Shown here: positions 58,972 through 64,000 of the stretch, piece by piece
How positions within the stretch are numbered: the stretch's first letter is position 1
Layout: each line of letters begins with the position of its first letter
DNA from: Robertmurraya kyonggiensis
Lineage (GTDB): Bacteria > Bacillota > Bacilli > Bacillales > Cytobacillaceae
Direction: 5' to 3'
Length of the DNA: 64,000 nucleotides
NCBI RefSeq assembly: GCF_005116465.1
Contig: NZ_SWBM01000002.1
Coordinates: 1 to 64,000 of the forward strand
The notes under the pieces: model-generated
Told to the model about the DNA's origin: nothing
Database searches by the model: none
What the model saw: the letters and a program-made list of their open reading frames with translations, nothing else
Made by a program: the position numbers and the translations under genes

Positions 58972-61482
58972 ATGAATGTCATTGAACTGTTAAAAGAGCG
59001 AATAGAGGACGAGCTATATAAAAAAAATAAGCCGCGCACGGTTATTTTTTGGTTTGACGAGCAAGGAGAATATACTGTTTCTGATTTAGAAGAAACATTA
59101 GCAGAGCAACCGATTCATATCCGCCAATTAACGCGAAATAATTTCTTTACGCTTAAATTAGAGATCGAGTTGGAAAAGAAAAAGGATTCTTTTTTACTAT
59201 ATGCTGATTTTGCAAAACCAGCGATTGAAGACAACTTTTTACTGGATATGGAGCTTTACGGTACAGAGTTTAAAGCTGATACGAACGCTTTACTTGCAGA
59301 GCAGTTGCAAGTAAGTGATGCTATTTTAAGACCTTTGATTAAGGAGTATGGAGAGTTTTTTAAAAGTGCAGAGCGTAAAAATAAATTAAGGAGAGTTGTA
59401 CCTCCTAATGCTAGTGAACGTGATATAGAGTATGCAATGTTAGCGGTGCTAACAGGCGCACCCATTGCAAATATGGAAGAAATTACTCGCTATTTATTGT
59501 TGCGTGGTTTAAAAGAAGAAACAAATGAAGTATATAAAGCCATATCAAAACGGTTTAGCACGAATCGCATGTGGGAGCTTATTTCGGAATACTTTGGTTT
59601 GCATTCAAGTGATTTGACATTGCAGTATTTAATGGAACATGTACTATATGCGCATTTCAAACGTCATGCACAATTCGAAGAACAGTCATTACAAAAGAAT
59701 TATGAAACAACACGTGGAAATGTATGTGCTTTATTTATTGATGACTGGCTACATACAAAAGAAAGCGAAGTAGAAGTCTTAGAAAACTATATGAAGGAAA
59801 TCGAACAAAAATTTTCGATAATTGATGTGTTACGCGAACGTCCAATCGAGCTATTTGCTGACATTTCAACTTTCCCAATAATTGACCATTTAATGATAAA
59901 TAGGCTAACAGCGGAACTTCTTCATCAAACATCCAATTTTGATACTTGGACAGAAGTTTTGAATAGACGGTTGAAGATGCATTGGGCGAAACGAAATGAA
60001 CGAATCCGAAGCTTGTTAAATGTAATGATAGATGCAGTTGATTTGACAAAGTATAAATTGTACTTGAAGCAATATGATACTCGTGAGCCTTTATACGTTC
60101 AATACACAAGTGAACTTTACTTAATTGATCAAGCTTATAGACGCTTTATGACAGGGTTTATTCAATTAGAAAATAAAGAAATGCTTGAAGAACTAGCTGA
60201 GCAACTAACAAACTGGTATGAAAATAAATATTTATTGAAAATTGCTCAAGAGACCAATTATCTTTTAGAAACAGAAGTGGTAGGGAAATTAACTAAACAG
60301 GCTAAGTTTTATAAAGATGTTTTGCAGCCAATACTTGAGAAAGAATCAACACGCGTATTTGTAATTATTTCAGATGCTGTACGATATGAGGTAGGAGCGG
60401 AATTAACATCTCAATTAAATTTACGTTCAAATGGGGTTGCCTCTATCAGTCCGTTAGTTGCGAATTTACCAACGTATACACAGTTAGGTATGGCTTCATT
60501 ATTACCTCATAAACAATTAACAATTACTGAAAATGGGATAGTTTTAGCAGATGGTCAACCGACAAATGGACTGGCTAATCGTATAAAGATTTTACAAAAT
60601 GCCCACCCAGAAGCAATTGCCTATCGCTTGACTGATTTATTAGACTGGTCAAGAGCGACAGCAGATGAAAATTTAAAAGGAAAACGTCTCGTTTACTTAT
60701 ATCATGATGTAATCGATGCAGCAGGTGATTCTGCAAAATCCGAACGAGATACTTATAAAGCTGCAGAACGAGTAATAAAAGATTTATCAATTGCTGTTGA
60801 TCGATTATCTAAATTGCAAGCAAAACGAATTTTTATAACAGCAGATCACGGATTCCTTTATCAGTATCCAAGAATTGAAAATGATATTAAAGTAGTGAGT
60901 GTTAAAGGTGAAATTATTGATTCGAATCGTCGCTTTGCTGTTGGTCATAATCTACTTATAGATGATGGGGCTATTAAAGTGCCAGATGATTTTTCAACAT
61001 TAGAAGGTGTTGAAAAAGTGATTGCTAAAGGCGTAAACCGATTTATTGGTGGTGGAGGATTACAGTTTGTACACGGAGGTGCAACACCTCAAGAAGTAAT
61101 AGTACCACTAATTGATTATCGTCGTACTTCACAATCGCTTTCTGTTGAAATCAGTGTAGCAATGCCAAAACGTGTAATCACAGGTTACCGTATCCAAGTA
61201 CCAATATATCAAGAACAAAGTATTTCACTGGAATATAAGGCACGTACAATTAGGGCTGCATTTTACCTGAATGATTTGCGAATTTCAAATGAAATTGAAT
61301 GGACATTTGATATGGTGGGAGAAAACCATGAACGTACGGATCAACTAACATTTAATCTTGTAGAAAACTATTATCCAACAGGGCAAACGTGTGAGCTAAA
61401 AATGGTAACTGTGGAAGATGATAAAGTCATCCCATACCGTGAAACGGAATTTACGATTCATATGTATAATGCGCTTTACTAA
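58972..61482 (+). CDS. pglZ: BREX phosphatase-fold protein PglZ
   Basis: An alkaline-phosphatase-superfamily protein, the hallmark of BREX. It has 836 residues. The metal site begins at Asp468 in VIISDAVRYEVG, and the C-terminal ligands lie at Asp625-His626 in TADHGFLYQ. It then ends with the typical beta-rich C-terminal part. ATG 58972 follows GAGGTGA. It lies after pglX in the type I order, followed by a strong terminator. Confidence 0.95.
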   Translation: MNVIELLKERIEDELYKKNKPRTVIFWFDEQGEYTVSDLEETLAEQPIHIRQLTRNNFFTLKLEIELEKKKDSFLLYADFAKPAIEDNFLLDMELYGTEFKADTNALLAEQLQVSDAILRPLIKEYGEFFKSAERKNKLRRVVPPNASERDIEYAMLAVLTGAPIANMEEITRYLLLRGLKEETNEVYKAISKRFSTNRMWELISEYFGLHSSDLTLQYLMEHVLYAHFKRHAQFEEQSLQKNYETTRGNVCALFIDDWLHTKESEVEVLENYMKEIEQKFSIIDVLRERPIELFADISTFPIIDHLMINRLTAELLHQTSNFDTWTEVLNRRLKMHWAKRNERIRSLLNVMIDAVDLTKYKLYLKQYDTREPLYVQYTSELYLIDQAYRRFMTGFIQLENKEMLEELAEQLTNWYENKYLLKIAQETNYLLETEVVGKLTKQAKFYKDVLQPILEKESTRVFVIISDAVRYEVGAELTSQLNLRSNGVASISPLVANLPTYTQLGMASLLPHKQLTITENGIVLADGQPTNGLANRIKILQNAHPEAIAYRLTDLLDWSRATADENLKGKRLVYLYHDVIDAAGDSAKSERDTYKAAERVIKDLSIAVDRLSKLQAKRIFITADHGFLYQYPRIENDIKVVSVKGEIIDSNRRFAVGHNLLIDDGAIKVPDDFSTLEGVEKVIAKGVNRFIGGGGLQFVHGGATPQEVIVPLIDYRRTSQSLSVEISVAMPKRVITGYRIQVPIYQEQSISLEYKARTIRAAFYLNDLRISNEIEWTFDMVGENHERTDQLTFNLVENYYPTGQTCELKMVTVEDDKVIPYRETEFTIHMYNALY

Positions 61483-61488
61483 AGATAA

Positions 61489-61525
61489 GCTAGAGAACTG
61501 ATTATTCCGTTCTCTAGCTTTTTTG
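61489..61525 (+). terminator. pglZ terminator
   Basis: GCTAGAGAAC and GTTCTCTAGC form a perfect 10-bp stem around TGATTATTCC, followed by TTTTTTG. The next gene is probably transcribed from its own promoter. Confidence 0.9.
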
Positions 61526-61608
61526 TCTTATATTTCTTCTAACAGTATCTGGGAGTTTACTATATAATTTAAACTAAGAGAACGTAAGTAATGAGAGGGA
61601 TGTTATTT

Positions 61609-64000
61609 TTGTTAAAGATTGGAGAAATTATTAAAGGATCTTTTTGGCCAGAGATTGTTGAAATTAAGCATTTTGAAGAAATTGATGATGATTTATTTTT
61701 AGTTGAATCAATTGGGCGTAAAACAAATAAATATTATGAACAGTATTTAGATAGGGCGCAACTAGCACAATTAGAAAATATTCAAGATGAGGAAAGTTCA
61801 TTTAATTCTGAAAGATTGCAACACTATCTAAAATATTACATATTAAAGACAGAGGATAAATTTTCGAAGTCTCGTGCGCGAGGAAACAAAAAGATTATCC
61901 CTCTCCCACACCAAATTGAAGCAGTGTATAGCCGCATGTTACAGTCACCTCAAGTACGATATTTATTAGCAGATGATCCGGGAGCAGGGAAAACGATAAT
62001 GTCAGGAATGTTAATACGTGAGTTAATTGCAAGACAAGCAGCAGAGCGTATTTTAATTTTAGTTCCCCCTCTAGTATTGAAACAATGGCAGGAAGAGCTA
62101 AAAGATAAGTTTGGTGAAGAGTTTACCATTGTAAATCGAAGTTTATTAAATAGCTCAAGTGAAGTAAATCCATTCGAATCACATGACAAAATAATTGCAT
62201 CAATTTATTGGGCTTCACGTGAAGAAATTAAAGCATTTATTTTAAAAGCACAATTTGATTTAGTAATTGTTGATGAAGCTCATAAAATGGCTGCCTATAC
62301 ACATGGCGTCAAGAAACGTAAAGTGAATCGTACGAAAATTTACCAGCTTGGTGAGAGTTTACTTCGTCATACAGAGCATTGCTTATTACTAACGGCTACA
62401 CCCCATAAAGGAGATAAAGAAAATTTCCGACATTTAATGAGTTTGGTAGACCATGATATTTTTTCACGGTTAAATACAGGTGATTCTATATATGAAAAGA
62501 GTAATCCTTTCGTTATTCGTCGATTAAAGGAGACAATGAAAAATTTTGATGGTACACCGTTATTCCCGAAAAGAACAACAACGACAATTACATTTGATTT
62601 AAGCTATGGTGAACGTGAGCTTTATGAAGATGTAACTGCATATGCACGCGAGCATTTTAATCGAGCAAAGCAAAATAATAAACCAAACGTAGCATTTGCG
62701 ATGATGATTTTGCAACGTCGCCTAAGTTCATCGCTAGATGCCATTTATTTATCACTTAAACGACGTAAAGAGAAGTTAGAAGAGTTATTAGAATCTGAGT
62801 TAACGGCCAATAAATCAGTTGAGCCATTTGAATACGACGAACTTTCAACAGAAGAGCAAGAAGAAATAGAAATTTTAGTTGAAGGAGAAACGGATGTTAT
62901 TGATATAGAGGAACTAAAGCTAGAAATAGAGATTCTAGATGGTTTAGTTTATAAAGCAGAGATGCTGGTAAATCAAGATATTGAACGTAAATACTTAGAG
63001 CTTGAAAACACATTATTTGGTCCGGATGGATTGCTTTCTAAAGGAGAAAAAATCCTCATCTTTACGGAATCAAAAGATACTTTATATTACCTTGAACGAA
63101 AGCTCCTACAGCATGTCCCTGAAGTTACAAAAATCGTTGGGAACTTTTCGATGGATCAACGTCGTGAACAAGTCGAGCGATTCCGAAATGATGTACAAAT
63201 CATGCTTGCTACAGATGCCGGGGGAGAATCTATCAACCTTCAATTCTGTAATCAAATGATAAACTATGATATTCCGTGGAATCCAAATCGTTTGGAGCAG
63301 CGTATGGGGCGTATACATCGGATTGGACAAAAAAATGAAGTGTTCATCTTTAATCTTGTTGCTAGAGATACACGTGAAGGAGATGTACTGATAAGGCTAC
63401 TTGATAAGATGGAACAAATGCGCACAGATTTAGGGCAAGATCAGGTATATGACTTTATTGGTGAGGTGCTTGAAGAAAATAATATTGATTTATCTCACTT
63501 AATGGAGGAAGCAATTAGCGGACGAGAAAATTTAGATAAGCTGATTGCACAAATGGAAAAAACATTATCTGAAGAACATGAACGATTATTAGAATTAGCA
63601 AAACAAGAACGTTTAGATGATTCCAGTTTTGATTTACCGGGTGCAAGACGGGCTTATCAAGAAATTTCAATTAGTAGTATGCCATCGCGGGTCTATGGTG
63701 AGTTTGTAGTAAAACAGTTTGAAGAAACACGAATTAAAGTAAATATCTCCAATGATGGTAATACAGTTCGAATTGATCGTTTCCCTAAAAATATTCGTGA
63801 ACTAATTAAGAAGCGAAAATATTCTTTAAGAACTGATGAATCATTACGGTTTACATTAAGACCAGATAAACAAACAGAAGAGTTATTTATATTACAAAAT
63901 GACCATCCATTAAAAAAATTAGCAATGGAATTAGCGAGTCAAGAGTTACAACAAGTGGCTTTACCAATTTGCACAGTAAAAACACATGTTAGTGAACCAT
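61609..64000 (+). CDS. SNF2/DEAH helicase of the BREX locus (partial)
   Basis: A 5' partial gene: at least 797 residues before the window ends. It is a superfamily 2 helicase of the SNF2/HepA type. Motif I is DDPGAGKT at 122-129, motif II is DEAH at 222-225, motif III is LTATPHKGD and motif VI is QRMGRIHRIGQ at 564-574. It sits where type I BREX has brxL, so it resembles BrxHII or DrmD-like helicases. TTG 61609 is preferred, as GAGAGGGA lies 8 nt upstream; ATG codons at 61591 and 61600 are alternatives. Confidence 0.88.
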   Translation, partial: MLKIGEIIKGSFWPEIVEIKHFEEIDDDLFLVESIGRKTNKYYEQYLDRAQLAQLENIQDEESSFNSERLQHYLKYYILKTEDKFSKSRARGNKKIIPLPHQIEAVYSRMLQSPQVRYLLADDPGAGKTIMSGMLIRELIARQAAERILILVPPLVLKQWQEELKDKFGEEFTIVNRSLLNSSSEVNPFESHDKIIASIYWASREEIKAFILKAQFDLVIVDEAHKMAAYTHGVKKRKVNRTKIYQLGESLLRHTEHCLLLTATPHKGDKENFRHLMSLVDHDIFSRLNTGDSIYEKSNPFVIRRLKETMKNFDGTPLFPKRTTTTITFDLSYGERELYEDVTAYAREHFNRAKQNNKPNVAFAMMILQRRLSSSLDAIYLSLKRRKEKLEELLESELTANKSVEPFEYDELSTEEQEEIEILVEGETDVIDIEELKLEIEILDGLVYKAEMLVNQDIERKYLELENTLFGPDGLLSKGEKILIFTESKDTLYYLERKLLQHVPEVTKIVGNFSMDQRREQVERFRNDVQIMLATDAGGESINLQFCNQMINYDIPWNPNRLEQRMGRIHRIGQKNEVFIFNLVARDTREGDVLIRLLDKMEQMRTDLGQDQVYDFIGEVLEENNIDLSHLMEEAISGRENLDKLIAQMEKTLSEEHERLLELAKQERLDDSSFDLPGARRAYQEISISSMPSRVYGEFVVKQFEETRIKVNISNDGNTVRIDRFPKNIRELIKKRKYSLRTDESLRFTLRPDKQTEELFILQNDHPLKKLAMELASQELQQVALPICTVKTHVSEP

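Noticed and set aside
61950..62189. Minus-strand 79-codon frame within the helicase
   Set aside because: It opposes the P-loop region of the helicase; the plus frame is open for almost 800 codons and shows helicase motifs.
44945..64000. The island as an ordinary prophage
   Set aside because: No terminase, capsid, tail, lysis or phage repressor genes are visible; cargo is recombinases and defence genes.

Overview
The window is the replication-origin region of a low-GC, endospore-forming Firmicute of the family Bacillaceae (Bacillus, Cytobacillus or Neobacillus-like). The gene order closely follows the Bacillus subtilis origin: rrn - (HD-GYP gene) - gyrA - gyrB - remB - recF - yaaA - dnaN - dnaA - oriC - rpmH - rnpA - spoIIIJ/yidC - jag - mnmE - mnmG - rsmG - noc - soj - spo0J. 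Spore-lineage genes (noc, spoIIIJ, jag, yyaC, soj/spo0J) and parS sites support this. I cannot name a species from the sequence alone.

Layout. 1-11,089 (minus strand, the right replichore read backwards): the 5' end of a 16S rRNA gene with two promoters, an HD-GYP-like gene, then gyrA, gyrB, remB, recF, yaaA, dnaN and dnaA. The origin is bipartite. A DnaA-box array lies upstream of dnaA (about 11,200-11,525). A second part between dnaA and dnaN (about 9,470-9,614) has DnaA boxes, a short GC block, DnaA-trio-like repeats and an AT-rich unwinding region. 11,722-44,944 (mostly plus strand, the other replichore): rpmH/rnpA/yidC/jag, tRNA modification genes, chromosome segregation genes, yyaC, a molybdopterin oxidoreductase, ychF, the rpsF-ssb-rpsR operon with an S6:S18-type leader, yybS-gdpP-rplI, the replicative helicase, purA, a LysM/G5/M23 cell-wall peptidase, the walR-walK-yycH-yycI-walJ-htrA cell-wall stress operon and rlmH. 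Three perfect 16-bp parS sites and two DnaA-box clusters outside oriC lie in this stretch.

44,945-64,000: an AT-rich accessory island that begins exactly at the 3' end of rlmH, the same gene end used by staphylococcal SCC elements. Next to the junction are two large serine recombinases in tandem. They are followed by small membrane proteins, a NUDIX hydrolase, a small resolvase with a res-like upstream region, and then a BREX anti-phage locus: brxA, brxB, brxC, pglX and pglZ. After a strong terminator comes an SNF2/DEAH-type helicase that runs off the window, in the place where type I BREX usually has brxL. The most notable system here is therefore an SCC-like rlmH island carrying a BREX variant with a helicase.

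How it fits together: the left 45 kb is conserved housekeeping DNA (replication initiation, supercoiling, origin segregation, cell-wall homeostasis). The right 19 kb is a transferable defence island fixed at a tRNA-like 'safe' site, the rlmH 3' end. Non-coding features include a pair of MITE-like repeats bracketing yybS-gdpP-rplI, a large folded intergenic repeat upstream of walR, and a series of short palindromes upstream of htrA. No tRNA gene, CRISPR array or insertion sequence with a transposase was seen.
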